Notes: generated from the letters alone by a model not told the origin. Shown: positions 1 to 9,116, counted from the first letter of the stretch. The stretch is DNA of 64,000 nt from Amycolatopsis eburnea (GCF_003937945.1 NZ_RSEC01000021.1:124001-188000); one strand, 5' to 3'. Translations and numbers: made by a program.

Positions 1-114
1 AAGGCGCTCATCGTCGGGATCCGGGCCGTGGTCGCGAGTTCGCCGGACGGAGACGACACCCGCTGGCGCCGCTTCGTCCGCATCCACCTCGCCGGTCTGC
101 GTGCCGGCCACTGA
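1..114 (+). CDS. C-terminal fragment of a probable TetR-family regulator (cut by window edge)
   Basis: The reading frame is open from the first base and stops with TGA at 112-114, giving 37 residues that end in RFVRIHLAGLRAG. A tail of this kind, with basic and aromatic residues followed by a short LAGLRAG helix, is typical of the last helix of TetR-type regulators. No DNA-binding domain is in the window, so the family call rests only on this tail. The gene ends 21 bp before the convergent XRE regulator's stop codon. Confidence 0.35.
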   Translation, partial: KALIVGIRAVVASSPDGDDTRWRRFVRIHLAGLRAGH

Positions 115-135
115 CGGTGCCGGACTTCCGGCGGC

Positions 136-975
136 TCAGGGGAGCGGCTGCGCTCCGATGACGGCCAGCACCTGCAGCTTTTCGTGGCTTTCGCTGCCGG
201 GGGTGGCGGTGTAGACGAGCAGCTGGTGGGCCTGGTCCGGGTCGACCAGCCGCTGGCAGGTCAGCTCCAGCGCGCCGACCTCGGGGTGGTCGAAGTGCTT
301 GACCTCGCGGGGCCGGATCCCGATCTCGTGGTCGTCCCACACGCGCCGGAACTCCTCGCTGCGCTCCAGGAGCAGTTCGGCCAGGTGCGCGGCGCGGGAA
401 CCGGGGCCGCGGAGGGTGACGATCTCGCGCAGCCCCGAGGCGTACATGCGCGTCAGGAACGCGTGTTCGGCCGGCGCGTGGATCCGCCGGGCGGCGGGGT
501 CGGTGAACCACCGGTAGCCGCTGCTGCGGGCGGGTCCGGTGTAGTGCGTCGTGACGCCGGTGAGTGCGACGCCCATCGGGCTCTGCCGCAGGGTCTCGCC
601 GAGCTCGGTGACGATCTCGGCGGGCGTGTCGCCGAGGCGGTCCAGGACGCGCAGGAGGCCGGGGCCGATGTGGTCGGTGGCGGCTCCCCTCGCCGGTGGG
701 TTGTGCCCGGCGAGGCGGAAGAGGTGGTCGCGCTCGTCGAGGGACAGGTGCAGGCCCTGGGCGATCGAGGCGAGCATCATGGGGGAGGGCTGCGGGCCGC
801 GCTCGCGTTCGAGCCGGGAGTAGTAGTCGGCCGACATGTGGCACAGGGCGGCGACTTCTTCGCGCCGCAGCCCGCTGGTCCTTCGGCGCGGTCCGCGGGG
901 CAGGCCGACGTCCTCGGGCTGCAGGGCCGCCCGGCGGTTGCGGAGGAACTCCGCCAGCCCGGTGCGATCGATCAC
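136..975 (-). CDS. XRE-family transcriptional regulator with MmyB-like ligand-binding domain
   Basis: This 279-residue regulator has an N-terminal Cro/C1-type helix-turn-helix (about residues 36-59, LRREEVAALCHMSADYYSRL) that carries the SADYYSRLERERG signature of the actinobacterial MmyB-like class. The rest (about 95-270) matches the PAS-like MmyB ligand-binding domain, with GYRWFTDP and the HPEVGALELTCQRL segment near the end. The start is placed at GTG 973-975 because a strong GGAGG lies 7 nt upstream; a longer frame upstream of it reads through non-coding bases. It is divergently transcribed from the adjacent SDR gene, and in actinomycetes such pairs usually mean that the regulator controls the neighbouring oxidoreductase. 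That regulatory link is inferred from layout only. Confidence 0.88.
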   Translation of the reverse strand: MIDRTGLAEFLRNRRAALQPEDVGLPRGPRRRTSGLRREEVAALCHMSADYYSRLERERGPQPSPMMLASIAQGLHLSLDERDHLFRLAGHNPPARGAATDHIGPGLLRVLDRLGDTPAEIVTELGETLRQSPMGVALTGVTTHYTGPARSSGYRWFTDPAARRIHAPAEHAFLTRMYASGLREIVTLRGPGSRAAHLAELLLERSEEFRRVWDDHEIGIRPREVKHFDHPEVGALELTCQRLVDPDQAHQLLVYTATPGSESHEKLQVLAVIGAQPLP

Positions 976-1164
976 GACGTCGCCTCCTTCGCGTGCTGCC
1001 CCCTGTCTACCGGGCGCGGGACCCGGTTGCCACGGCCTGCCGATCCCCCTCTCGCGCACGAACAGGTGATCCGGTGAGCCGGGGATCGGCAAGTCCTGGA
1101 TGAGCCCGCGGTGCCGTCCGATGATCGTTGCCGAGACCCGGCAACCCACGAAGGAGCGGAACCG

Positions 1165-2109
1165 ATGCCACGCAAGCCGATCGACATCACCGTCCCCGAC
1201 CTGTCCGGACGGCGTGCCGTCGTCACCGGCGCCAGCGACGGGATGGGCCTGGGCATCGCCACCCGGCTGGCCGCCGCGGGGGCGGAGGTGGTCATGCCGG
1301 TCCGCAGCACGCGCAAGGGCGAGGCCGCGCTCGCCGCGATCGAAAAGGCCGCGCCGGGCGCGAAAGCCTCGCTGCGCGACCTCGACCTGTCCTCATTGGA
1401 CTCGGTCGCGGCGCTGGGGGAAACCCTGCGCGCGGAAGGCGACCCGATCCACATCCTGGTCGGCAACGCCGGCGTGATGACGCCACCGGACCGGCAGACC
1501 ACGGCCGACGGGTTCGAGCTGCAGTTCGGCACCAACCACCTCGGCCACTTCGCGCTGGTCGCCCGGCTGCTCCCGCTGCTGCGCGCCGGCCGCGCCCGCG
1601 TGACGTCGCAGATCAGCGTCGCCGCCCGCAGCGGCCGCATCAACTGGGACGACCTGAACTGGGAGCGCTCGTACGACGGCATGCGCGCCTACCGCCAGTC
1701 CAAGATCGCGTTCGGCCTCTTCGGGCTGGAACTCGAACGCCGCAGCCGGGCACAGGGCTGGGGCATCACGAGCACCCTTTCGCACCCCGGAGTCGCGCCG
1801 ACGAGTCTCCTGGCCGCCCGGCCCGAGCTGGGCCGTGGTCAGGACACCGTGCAGGTCCGCCTGATCCGGGCGTTGTCGGCACGCGGCATCCTGGTGGGCA
1901 CCGTCGAGACGGCGAAGCTGCCCGCACTGATGGCCGCGACCGACCCGGCAGCCGGGCCCGACGTCCTCTACGGCCCCAGCGGGCCCGGCGGCCTCGGTGG
2001 GCCGCCCGCCGCGCAACGGCTGTACCGGCCGTTGCGCGACGAGGAGGAAGCGCGGCGCGTCTGGGCGGTCTCGGAGCGGCTCACCAGGACCGCTTTCGCC
2101 ACGACGTGA
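1165..2109 (+). CDS. Short-chain dehydrogenase/reductase (SDR) family oxidoreductase
   Basis: This 314-residue protein is a classical NAD(P)-dependent SDR. The cofactor motif TGASDGMG is at residues 21-28, NAG at 101-103, and the catalytic Tyr/Lys pair Y176-x3-K180 lies in YRQSK. It resembles the retinol-dehydrogenase/protochlorophyllide-reductase-like SDRs of about 300 residues that are common next to MmyB-type regulators. The start is ATG 1165, with AAGGAG 9 nt upstream. The segment expected to hold the catalytic Ser reads [10 protein letters not shown], so a Ser is available. The substrate cannot be predicted. The 190-bp gap to the divergent XRE gene should contain both promoters. Confidence 0.9.
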   Translation: MPRKPIDITVPDLSGRRAVVTGASDGMGLGIATRLAAAGAEVVMPVRSTRKGEAALAAIEKAAPGAKASLRDLDLSSLDSVAALGETLRAEGDPIHILVGNAGVMTPPDRQTTADGFELQFGTNHLGHFALVARLLPLLRAGRARVTSQISVAARSGRINWDDLNWERSYDGMRAYRQSKIAFGLFGLELERRSRAQGWGITSTLSHPGVAPTSLLAARPELGRGQDTVQVRLIRALSARGILVGTVETAKLPALMAATDPAAGPDVLYGPSGPGGLGGPPAAQRLYRPLRDEEEARRVWAVSERLTRTAFATT

Positions 2110-2134
2110 CGACTGTCCGACCCGGTTCGCATGG

Positions 2135-3571
2135 TCAGGCCGGGCAGAAAGTGTCGTGCGCCAAGAGGTTTCCGGTGGCGAGGTAGTCGCTCACGGCGTC
2201 GTTTCCGCACTGGTTCGTGCCGTTGAGGTAAGCCACGTGGCCGCCCTGGTCGGCCGTGACCAAGCGCGCGCGGTCGCCGAAAGCCACGCGCAGGCGGAGG
2301 GCTTCCGGCACGGGGGTGGCCGGGTCGCGGAGGTTCTGCAGCATCAGCACGTTCGCCGGGCCGTGGCCGGAGATCCGGACCCGAGGCTCGACCGGGGCCG
2401 GCCAGAACGCGCACGGCCGGATGTTGGCCGCATACGGGCCGTACATCGGGTAGCGGACGCGGTCGATCGCGACGTCGCGCTGATAGGTCCCCACCGCTTG
2501 CGGCCACCGCGAATCACCGCAGACCACGGCGAGGTAGCTCGCCGCGAAGTTGTCGGAGCCCGCGCGGGAGCCGGTCGCCGGGGACACCGGCTCGTTCACG
2601 TCGAGCTTGTGCCACAACTTCGCAAGAGCGGGCAGGGCGGCGTCCGAGCGGAGCAGGGCCGCGGTGATGGTGCGGAACGTCGTGCCGTCGTAGCCCTGCG
2701 CCGGTGCCCGGTCCAGGCGCTCGGCCAGTTCGAAGTACTTCGCGCGCACCGCCGCCGGAGTGGCGCCCAAGCCGTACTGCGCCGGGTCTGCCGCCGCGAA
2801 CTCGGCGAAATCGGGGAAGCGGGTTTCGAAGCCCAGCCCTTGGCTTCGCAGCGCTTCGGCGTCGTAGCCTTCCGGTCCGAGGCTGCTGTCCAGGACGATG
2901 CGGTCGCTGCGCTGCGGGTACAGCGTCGTGTACACCGCACCGAGGTAGGTTCCGTAGGAATCGCCGTAGTACGACAGTTTCGGCTCGCCCAGTGCGGCCC
3001 GGATCCGGTCCATGTCGCGTGCGGTGTTGGCGGTGGTGATGAACGGCAGCACCGCGGCCGTCTCCGAGGTCGTGCACTGCCGGGCGACGGTCTTCGCGGC
3101 CTCGGCCGCTTTCGCCACGTCCGCCGGGCCGTGCGGGAAGGGCGGGTTCACACTCTCCACGGTCTGCGCGGGCGTCATGTCGCAGGTCATCGGGGTGCTG
3201 TGGCCGACCCCGCGCGGGTCGAACCCGATCACGTCGTAGGTGTCCCGCACCTTTTGCGGCAGCCCGGCGGCCACCAGCGACACCGGGAAGCCGAGGCCGG
3301 TCAGGCCCGGGCCGCCCTGGTTGACCAGCAGGACACCGCGGCGTTGCGCCGGCTTCGCGCTCGCCAGCCGCGACATCGCGACCGTGATCGTTCGCCCGTC
3401 CGGGTGGCGGTAGTCCAGCGGTAGTTCGAGGGTCGAGCACTGCAAGCCGGGCTTGGCGACGTCGGCCGGGCACGGCCCCCAGACCACCGGTGTTCCCTCG
3501 GCCGCGGACACCCCCGACACCACCGCGGCCGCGGTGAGCGCCACGGGCAAGATCTTCTTCATCGTCTCCAT
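2135..3571 (-). CDS. Secreted alpha/beta-hydrolase, S33 family (tripeptidyl aminopeptidase-like)
   Basis: This is an alpha/beta-hydrolase of about 478 residues with a signal peptide (MKKILPVALTAAAVVSGVSA). The order of motifs fits secreted S33 tripeptidyl aminopeptidases: oxyanion-hole region NQGGPG (about 84-89), FDPRGVGHS, nucleophile elbow GDSYG (Ser about 205), then a late Asp in LRDPATPV and a His in GGHVAY. A C-terminal TAP-like domain with Cys residues follows. It probably removes short peptides from the N-termini of extracellular proteins. The start is uncertain: GTG 3580, ATG 3571 and ATG 3562 are all in frame, and the last would put MKK at the N-terminus. It is convergent with the SDR gene and divergent from the histidine kinase. 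Confidence 0.85.
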   Translation of the reverse strand: METMKKILPVALTAAAVVSGVSAAEGTPVVWGPCPADVAKPGLQCSTLELPLDYRHPDGRTITVAMSRLASAKPAQRRGVLLVNQGGPGLTGLGFPVSLVAAGLPQKVRDTYDVIGFDPRGVGHSTPMTCDMTPAQTVESVNPPFPHGPADVAKAAEAAKTVARQCTTSETAAVLPFITTANTARDMDRIRAALGEPKLSYYGDSYGTYLGAVYTTLYPQRSDRIVLDSSLGPEGYDAEALRSQGLGFETRFPDFAEFAAADPAQYGLGATPAAVRAKYFELAERLDRAPAQGYDGTTFRTITAALLRSDAALPALAKLWHKLDVNEPVSPATGSRAGSDNFAASYLAVVCGDSRWPQAVGTYQRDVAIDRVRYPMYGPYAANIRPCAFWPAPVEPRVRISGHGPANVLMLQNLRDPATPVPEALRLRVAFGDRARLVTADQGGHVAYLNGTNQCGNDAVSDYLATGNLLAHDTFCPA

Positions 3572-3577
3572 GGCTCC

Positions 3578-3597
3578 CACCGGACCACTGTCCGGTG
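3578..3597. promoter_or_regulatory. Perfect 8-bp inverted repeat (possible operator)
   Basis: CACCGGAC (3578-3585) and GTCCGGTG (3590-3597) are exact reverse complements separated by CACT. The palindrome lies just upstream of the secreted peptidase and 60 bp before the divergent histidine kinase gene. It is not followed by T residues, so it looks more like a protein-binding site than a terminator. The adjacent LuxR-type response regulator is an obvious candidate ligand, but nothing in the sequence proves this. Confidence 0.4.
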
Positions 3598-3657
3598 CGA
3601 GCGCCCTGTGCCATCTGTCATGGGGCGGCCCGCGAACCCGGTGCTTAGGGTGGGCGG

Positions 3658-4800
3658 GTGAGCGAGCGCGATCTCAGCCGGTTCTCCGTCCGGCAGTGGC
3701 CGGACTGGAGCTTCTGGGCGGACCGGCGGCGCCGGGTGGCGCCCGTGGTCGTCAACGGCCTCGCGCTGCTGGTCCTGCTGCCTCGGGTCACCATGGTCGT
3801 TCAAGGGGGGCACGGTGCGCCGCGGACGATCTTCGCGCTCGTGGCCATCGCTCTTTACGGCGCCGGCTACCTCTTCGCGTTGTGGTTCGCGCCGTCGGCG
3901 GCCCGGCGGCAGCGGGCGGTCGTCGTCGCGGCGCTGTTCGCCTTCGGTGGCACGCCGGCCCTGCTCTTCGGCTCGCCGGACCACCTGACCGACCTGACCT
4001 TCGCCATCGCGATCGGCTTGATGCTGCTGCCGCTGCGCTACTCCCTCCCGCTCGGGTTCGCCACGGCGGCCGCCCAGCTCGTGTGGATGCTGGCGTCGTC
4101 CGGGCGGGTGGGCTGGTCCCAGGTGGCCACGCTCGGCGGTGTCACCGCGGCGGTGGGGACCGTTTTCGCGCTGACGTTCACGACCGGGCACCTGAAGGCC
4201 GCCCGCGAGCAGATCCGGCGGATGGCCGTGGCGTCCGAACGCGAACGGGTGGCCCGCGAGCTGCACGACATCCTCGGCCACAACCTGTCCACGATGGCCG
4301 TCAAGCTCGGGCTCGCCCGGCGCATCCTCGAGTCGGCCGCGGACACCGGCCTCGCGCTCGCCGAGGTCCGCGACCTCGAAACCCTTTGCCACCAATCCCT
4401 TGCCGACGTCCGCGCCACCGTCTCGGGGTACCGGGAGGTGTCGCTGGCCACCGAGCTTTCGGGGGCCCGGCTGGCGTTGCGCGCCGCGGGGGTGCAGGCC
4501 GAGCTGCCGGCTTCGGTGGACGAGGTCGAGCCGGAGCTTCGCGGAGTCTTCGGTTATGTCGTAAGGGAAGCGGTGACGAACGTGCTCCGGCACTCCGACG
4601 CGGGGCAGTGCCGGATCCGGGTCGGTCCCGGCTGGGTCGAGGTCACCGACGACGGCACGGTCACCACCGAACCGGTGGCCGGGCACGGTCTCACCGGGCT
4701 GACCGAGCGGCTGGCGGCGGTGTCGGGCCGTCTCGAGCACGGTCGTGGTTCCCGCGGCGGCTACCGCGTGTTCGCGCGCGCCGAGGTGGTCCCGGCGTGA
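3658..4800 (+). CDS. Sensor histidine kinase, NarL/DesK type (HisKA_3)
   Basis: This membrane histidine kinase has 380 residues. About five hydrophobic segments occupy residues 28-175. A HisKA_3 dimerisation box follows, RERVARELHDILGHNLSTMA, with phospho-acceptor His203. The HATPase domain includes an N-box-like REAVTNVLRHSDAG (about 300) and the glycine-rich HGLTGLTERL. There is no large extracytoplasmic sensor domain, so the signal is probably sensed in or at the membrane, as in DesK. The GTG start at 3658 is the first in-frame candidate. The stop codon overlaps the response regulator start by 4 bp (GTGA), indicating translational coupling. Confidence 0.92.
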   Translation: MSERDLSRFSVRQWPDWSFWADRRRRVAPVVVNGLALLVLLPRVTMVVQGGHGAPRTIFALVAIALYGAGYLFALWFAPSAARRQRAVVVAALFAFGGTPALLFGSPDHLTDLTFAIAIGLMLLPLRYSLPLGFATAAAQLVWMLASSGRVGWSQVATLGGVTAAVGTVFALTFTTGHLKAAREQIRRMAVASERERVARELHDILGHNLSTMAVKLGLARRILESAADTGLALAEVRDLETLCHQSLADVRATVSGYREVSLATELSGARLALRAAGVQAELPASVDEVEPELRGVFGYVVREAVTNVLRHSDAGQCRIRVGPGWVEVTDDGTVTTEPVAGHGLTGLTERLAAVSGRLEHGRGSRGGYRVFARAEVVPA

Positions 4801-5402
4801 TCCGCGTCCTGCTGGCCGACGACCAGGCTCTCGTGCGCGGGGCGCTGGCGTCGATGCTGCGCCTCGAACCGGACATCGACGTCGTGGCCGAGGTCGGTTC
4901 GGGCCTCGACGTCGTCCCGGCGGCCCGCCGGACGAACCCGGACGTCGCGCTCCTCGACGTGCAGATGCCCGGGCGCGACGGGCTCGCGGTCGCCGCCGAG
5001 CTGCGGCACGCGATGCCGTCCTGCCGCGTGCTGATCTGCACGACGTTCAGCCGCCCCGGTTACCTCGCCCGCGCGATGTCCGCCGGCGCGGCCGGGTTCG
5101 TGGTCAAGGACTCCCGGCCCGAGCAGCTGCTCAACGCGATCCGCCGGGTCCACTCGGGACTCCGGTTCATCGACCCGGCCCTGGCGGCCGAATCCCTCGC
5201 CACCGGCACCAGCCCGCTGACCGGCCGCGAAGCCGACGTGCTCCGCGCGACCGCCGAAGGTGGCACGGTGGCCGACATCGCGAGGGCCCTCGGCCTCACC
5301 CCGGGAACGGTGCGCAACCACCTGTCCTCGGCCATCGGCAAGACCGAGGCCCGCACCCGAGCCGAAGCCGCCCGCCTCGCCGAAACCCGAGGCTGGCTCT
5401 GA
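4797..5402 (+). CDS. LuxR/NarL-type response regulator
   Basis: This is a 201-residue two-domain response regulator. The receiver domain has the acidic pair D8-D9, phospho-acceptor Asp54 in LLDVQMPG and Lys104 in VVKD. The C-terminal LuxR-type HTH covers about 137-195 ([15 protein letters not shown] ... [17 protein letters not shown]). It starts at GTG inside the GTGA overlap with the kinase gene, so the two form a bicistronic two-component system. The target is unknown; the neighbouring secreted peptidase and the inverted repeat at 3578-3597 are candidates. Confidence 0.93.
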   Translation: MIRVLLADDQALVRGALASMLRLEPDIDVVAEVGSGLDVVPAARRTNPDVALLDVQMPGRDGLAVAAELRHAMPSCRVLICTTFSRPGYLARAMSAGAAGFVVKDSRPEQLLNAIRRVHSGLRFIDPALAAESLATGTSPLTGREADVLRATAEGGTVADIARALGLTPGTVRNHLSSAIGKTEARTRAEAARLAETRGWL

Positions 5403-5527
5403 GGGGCTCCGGACAAGGGGAAGGCCGGCTGGGCGAGCAGACCCGCTGCACCGTGTGGTCATGCCTGCTCGGCGAAACCGCCCGGCGGCACACCCGGCTG
5501 CGGCGGACCGCGTCCGAGCCGAACTCG

Positions 5528-5760
5528 GTGACGCCGGAGGATCTGGAAGCGGTGCTGGGGCAGCCGGTCCCGGTCGGCTCGACGAACCGGATCCGGGTGC
5601 CCCGTCGGCATCCGTCGCACTACGCGCCCCGCGCGCGTGGTTCTGGTCGCGCCGGAGGAGATCCCCGCGACCTTCAGCCGCAACGGCTCTGCGCTCGGCG
5701 CTGGGCTGTTCGAGTGCCGGTACTCGTTGGGCCGACAGGGTTTTCGGGCACCCAGGTCGA
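5528..5760 (+). pseudogene. Frameshifted C-terminal remnant resembling Sua5/TsaC threonylcarbamoyl-AMP synthase
   Basis: In one frame from 5528 the sequence reads [14 protein letters not shown] and then HPSHYAPRA. This is the linker signature that joins the YrdC domain to the C-terminal Sua5 domain. Just after SHYAPRA the match moves to another frame ([15 protein letters not shown] from about 5634), where the usual hydrophobic strand of the Sua5 domain continues. No YrdC catalytic domain precedes it and no start codon with a ribosome site is present. I read it as a truncated, frameshifted relic of a second Sua5 copy; a functional sua5 is expected elsewhere in the genome. The family call rests on two short motifs. 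Confidence 0.5.
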
Positions 5761-5927
5761 ACAGGTGAGCGATCGGACCGGCTGTGTCCTCAATGGACCA
5801 CGGCCGGACGTCGAGGTCGTCTGCGCAGGTCAGGCGCACATTCTTGCTGCGCGTGTGTGTCCAGGTGGGACTCGGCGGCCGAGCTGCTGCCGCTTTTTCC
5901 CCGGCGACACAAGAGAACTCGCCGTCA

Positions 5928-6015
5928 CCCGCATTTGGTTTTGAGCCCACTTGGTAATACTCTGTGTGACGTCGGCCGTGATGGGCCGTGGCGAGTTCCA
6001 CTATGGAGGACTGGA
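5928..6015 (+). promoter_or_regulatory. hup promoter/leader, copy 1
   Basis: This upstream region contains the block TTGGTAATAC followed by a TGTG-rich stretch and GTCGGCCG, all of which recur upstream of the other two HU genes in this window (22494-22585 and 37760-37846). A TTGGnT hexamer precedes the TAATAC hexamer by 14-15 nt in each case. This suggests a short-spaced promoter or a conserved binding site. The ribosome site GGAGGACTGG sits directly before the ATG and is identical in all three genes. Confidence 0.5.
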
Positions 6016-6675
6016 ATGACGAACAAGGCCCAGCTGATCGAGGCGCTGTCGGAGCGTCTGGGCGATGACAAGAAGGTGGCTGCGCAGGCCGTGGACGGTC
6101 TGGTGGACATCATCATCCGGACGGTCAACAAGGGCGAGAAGGTCAACATCACCGGCTTCGGTGTGTTCGAGAAGCGCGCCCGCGCCGCTCGGACCGCGCG
6201 CAACCCGCGCACCGGTGAGGCCGTGAAGGTGAAGAAGACCAACGTGCCCGCCTTCCGCGCCGGCACGACGTTCAAGGAGGTCATCGGCGGCACCAAGAAG
6301 CTGCCGAAGGCCACCCCGGTCAAGCGCGCCACCGCGACCCGTGCGACGGCCACGAAGGCCGCGGCCGCGCCGGCCAAGGCGGCCACGACCCGCACGACGA
6401 CCCGTGCCGCGGCCGCGAAGCCGGCCACGACGCGCGCGACGACCACGCGGACCCGCGCCACCGCGGCGAAGCCGGCCGCCAAGGCGACCGCCACCAAGGC
6501 GGCCCCGAAGACCGCGGCGAAGACCACCGCGGCCAAGGCGACCACCACGCGGGCGACCACCACGCGGGCGAAGGCCGCCGCCGCCAAGCCGGCCGCGACC
6601 AAGACCGCCGCGGCGAAGAAGCCCGCCGCCGCCAAGGCTCCGGCCAAGCGCACGTCGGCCGCCAAGAAGAAGTAA
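6016..6675 (+). CDS. hup: HU-family nucleoid protein with long Lys/Ala/Thr-rich tail (copy 1)
   Basis: This 219-residue protein has a standard HU fold at residues 1-92 ([16 protein letters not shown], then [20 protein letters not shown], the DNA-binding arm region). It is followed by about 125 residues of low-complexity K/A/T/R sequence that resembles eukaryotic histone H1 tails, as in mycobacterial HupB. The tail should bind DNA non-specifically and could be trimmed or modified. The HU domain is almost identical to that of the gene at 21837-22493 on the other strand, with only a few substitutions (for example GDDKK versus GDKK). The ribosome site GGAGG is 6 nt upstream. Confidence 0.95.
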   Translation: MTNKAQLIEALSERLGDDKKVAAQAVDGLVDIIIRTVNKGEKVNITGFGVFEKRARAARTARNPRTGEAVKVKKTNVPAFRAGTTFKEVIGGTKKLPKATPVKRATATRATATKAAAAPAKAATTRTTTRAAAAKPATTRATTTRTRATAAKPAAKATATKAAPKTAAKTTAAKATTTRATTTRAKAAAAKPAATKTAAAKKPAAAKAPAKRTSAAKKK

Positions 6676-6691
6676 CACAGCTTCACCGCTG

Positions 6692-6730
6692 GAGGGCCCC
6701 GCACCGAATCGGTGCGGGGCCCTTCCTTTT
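6692..6730 (+). terminator. Strong intrinsic terminator of hup copy 1
   Basis: Arms at 6694-6707 and 6709-6722 are exact 14-nt reverse complements (GGGCCCCGCACCGA / TCGGTGCGGGGCCC), followed by TTCCTTTT. It lies 17 bp after the HU stop codon. The same stem core recurs downstream of the second HU gene. Confidence 0.85.
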
Positions 6731-6860
6731 GGGCAGCTGGAAGTGCGGGGAGGAAGCCGGCGGCATCGGGCAAACGAGGACGGTCCCTTCCGCTTCGGCG
6801 TGACGGCCGAAGTCCTCGCTGCTAGCGTGGCCTTTCGGGACCGGAGCGGGGGTTGGGTGC

Positions 6861-9116
6861 GTGGTCGACGTGCTGGAGGTCGTGTCGAGCGAGGCGGCCA
6901 AGGTCGCCGCGGCCGCGCTGGTCGGGCGGGTCGACAAAGCCGTCAGCCGCGTCGTCGACCTGGTGCGCGGCAAGCTCGGCGGTGCGCCGCCGGACACCGG
7001 CCGGATCCTCGCCGCGGCGCGGGCCGACCCCGAGTTCGCCGACGACCTCGCGCGCCTGCTCACCACGGTCCACGCCGGCGCCGAGCAGGTGCACGGCCCG
7101 GCCGGGATCACCGGCTACCGCAACCACGTGCGGTACCTGGCGGATCCGCCGACGTCGGGGCTGCGGGTCATCGCCGGCCCGCCGGGTTCGGGCCGCACCG
7201 AGCTCGCCCGGCAGCTGGCCGACCGCGCGCGGGACCGGATTCCGGTTCGCCCCATCGAGATCGATCTGGCCGGGCTGCGGGTCGGCGGCGTCGTCGACAT
7301 GGCCGTGGTGAAGCAGCGGGTACTTCGTGAGCTGGGCGTTCCCGACGCGGAACTCGTGGTCGACAACGCCGGTCTGGACCAGCAGTTCGGGTCCGCGCTG
7401 TCGACGCGGCTGTGCACGATCATCCTGGACAACGTCGTTCTCGCGGCCGAACTTCAGCCGTTTCTGCCGTTCCGGCTGAACCTGCTGCTGGTGACCACTT
7501 CCGTCATGACCCGCGAGCTCGCCGCACTGGACCGGGCACCGATCCTGTTGCGGGGCTTGGACGAGGACGGCGCGCTCGAGCTGCTGGCCGACTTCGCGTC
7601 GCCGGTCCGGCCGTCCGACGAACCCGTCGAGGCGCGCCGGCTGGTCGAGTTGTGCGGGCACATGCCCGCCGCGGTGCAGCAAGCCGGGCTGACCCTGGCG
7701 CGGCGGGCCGGTGAGCCCCAGCCGGTGGCGGGCCTGCTGGCCCACTACCGGACCACCGGCGTCGTCGATGCCGAAGGAGCCGTCCGCGACGCCTTCCAGC
7801 GGACGTTCGCCGAACTGTCGGCGGAAGCCGTCCTCGGGGCGGCTCAGCTGGCGACGTTCCCGGGCGGCTGGTTCACGCGCGCCACCGCCGCCGCGTACCT
7901 GGGCGGCCGCAACGGGGAGCGGGTGTTCGAGGAGGTCGTCGACGCTCAGCTGACCGAGCCGGCCCGGGGTGGCTGGCACCGCCTGACCACGCTGGCCGGG
8001 CAGTACGCGGCGACCTTGCCCGCCGATCGCGAGGCTGCGTTCGACCGGTTGCTCCGCTACGTGCGTGATCACGTTGTCGCGGCCGATCTCGCGGGCGACC
8101 AGCCGGGCAAGCCGGGACGGCTGCGGGAGTACGTGGTCCCGGCCGGTCTCACCTGGACGTTGCCCGAGGACCGGTTCGACTGGCTGGACCGGCATCTCGG
8201 GTTGATCGGTGAACTGGTGCGGGCGGGGTACTGGCGGCGGCGGCACAAAGAGGTTTGCCAGCTGGCCGGAGCGGTCGAAGTGCTCGTCAACCAGCGTGGG
8301 CGCTGGCGGGAGTTCGCCGACATCAGCGACACCGCCGTGCGTGCCGCCGAAGCGCTGGACGCCGAGCGCGCCGCCGGGGGCAAGGGAGCGCCGGCGCTCG
8401 TCGCGCGAGCGCTGTCGATGCGCGCCCGGGCGAGGTTCCTGGCTCGGTGGTTCCCGCCCGCGGCCGAGGACCTCGAGCGGGCGTGGCGGCTGGCCGGATC
8501 GGCGGAGATCCCGGACTGGCGCCGCCGCCGGTTGCTGTCGTCCGTGGCGGAATTCCGGGGCCGGTGCTGCGAAGAGCAGGCCGACGACGTCGTCGCGGTC
8601 ACGGCGCCCTCCGAAGCGCAGCGGCAAGAGCGCGCGAGGCTGCTCGCGGAAGCCGAACAGTGGTTGAGCACCGCGGTGGCGGTCGACGGCGAGATCGGCC
8701 ACGGCTACGCACTGGGTATCCACCTGCGCATGCACGCGTCGATCCTGGTGAAAGCGGGGCGCGCCGAAGAGGCGCTCGCGGTGGCGAATCAGGCCGCGGA
8801 ACACGTGACCGGACGCAACGCCGCCCGGCTCGACATGGTGGCGGCCAAGGCGTACCTCGCGATCGGCGAGCCGTCGCGCGCCAGGGAGTGCTGGGAACGG
8901 GCGGCGCGGCTCCTGCAGCAGACCCGCGCCGAGCAGTACGAGTGGGAGCTGCGGGAGATCGGCGCCCGGATCCTCGCGGCCGAAGGGCGGCTCGAGGAAG
9001 CGTGGTTCGCCTGGCAGGAGCTGCTCGGCAAGGCGTTCACCTACGGCCATCCGCGCACCGACGAATACCTCAGTGAACTCGGATCGCTACCTTCGCCGTC
9101 CGGGCGCCCACGGTGA
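6861..9116 (+). CDS. STAND/NB-ARC-type ATPase with C-terminal TPR-like repeats
   Basis: This 751-residue protein has a short helical N-terminal region (1-80). A P-loop NTPase follows, with Walker A GPPGSGRTEL at 106-115, a Walker B-like IILDN at 187-191 and a sensor-like LLLVTTSV. A winged-helix-like segment comes next (about 310-385), then an all-helical TPR-like C-terminal half (about 440-740). The architecture matches signal-transduction ATPases with numerous domains (STAND). Such proteins act as regulators or as inflammasome-like defence sensors that oligomerise on ligand binding. There is no recognisable N-terminal effector (no TIR, nuclease or SARP domain), so the output is unknown. The start is GTG 6861. 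Its 3' end overlaps the convergent gene by 47 bp. Confidence 0.75.
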   Translation: MVDVLEVVSSEAAKVAAAALVGRVDKAVSRVVDLVRGKLGGAPPDTGRILAAARADPEFADDLARLLTTVHAGAEQVHGPAGITGYRNHVRYLADPPTSGLRVIAGPPGSGRTELARQLADRARDRIPVRPIEIDLAGLRVGGVVDMAVVKQRVLRELGVPDAELVVDNAGLDQQFGSALSTRLCTIILDNVVLAAELQPFLPFRLNLLLVTTSVMTRELAALDRAPILLRGLDEDGALELLADFASPVRPSDEPVEARRLVELCGHMPAAVQQAGLTLARRAGEPQPVAGLLAHYRTTGVVDAEGAVRDAFQRTFAELSAEAVLGAAQLATFPGGWFTRATAAAYLGGRNGERVFEEVVDAQLTEPARGGWHRLTTLAGQYAATLPADREAAFDRLLRYVRDHVVAADLAGDQPGKPGRLREYVVPAGLTWTLPEDRFDWLDRHLGLIGELVRAGYWRRRHKEVCQLAGAVEVLVNQRGRWREFADISDTAVRAAEALDAERAAGGKGAPALVARALSMRARARFLARWFPPAAEDLERAWRLAGSAEIPDWRRRRLLSSVAEFRGRCCEEQADDVVAVTAPSEAQRQERARLLAEAEQWLSTAVAVDGEIGHGYALGIHLRMHASILVKAGRAEEALAVANQAAEHVTGRNAARLDMVAAKAYLAIGEPSRARECWERAARLLQQTRAEQYEWELREIGARILAAEGRLEEAWFAWQELLGKAFTYGHPRTDEYLSELGSLPSPSGRPR

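Noticed and set aside
6301..6675. Arg/Pro-rich and Val/Ala-rich open frames opposite or offset to the HU tails
   Set aside because: They arise from the simple Lys/Ala/Thr codon repeats of the HU tails; no initiation signals support them.
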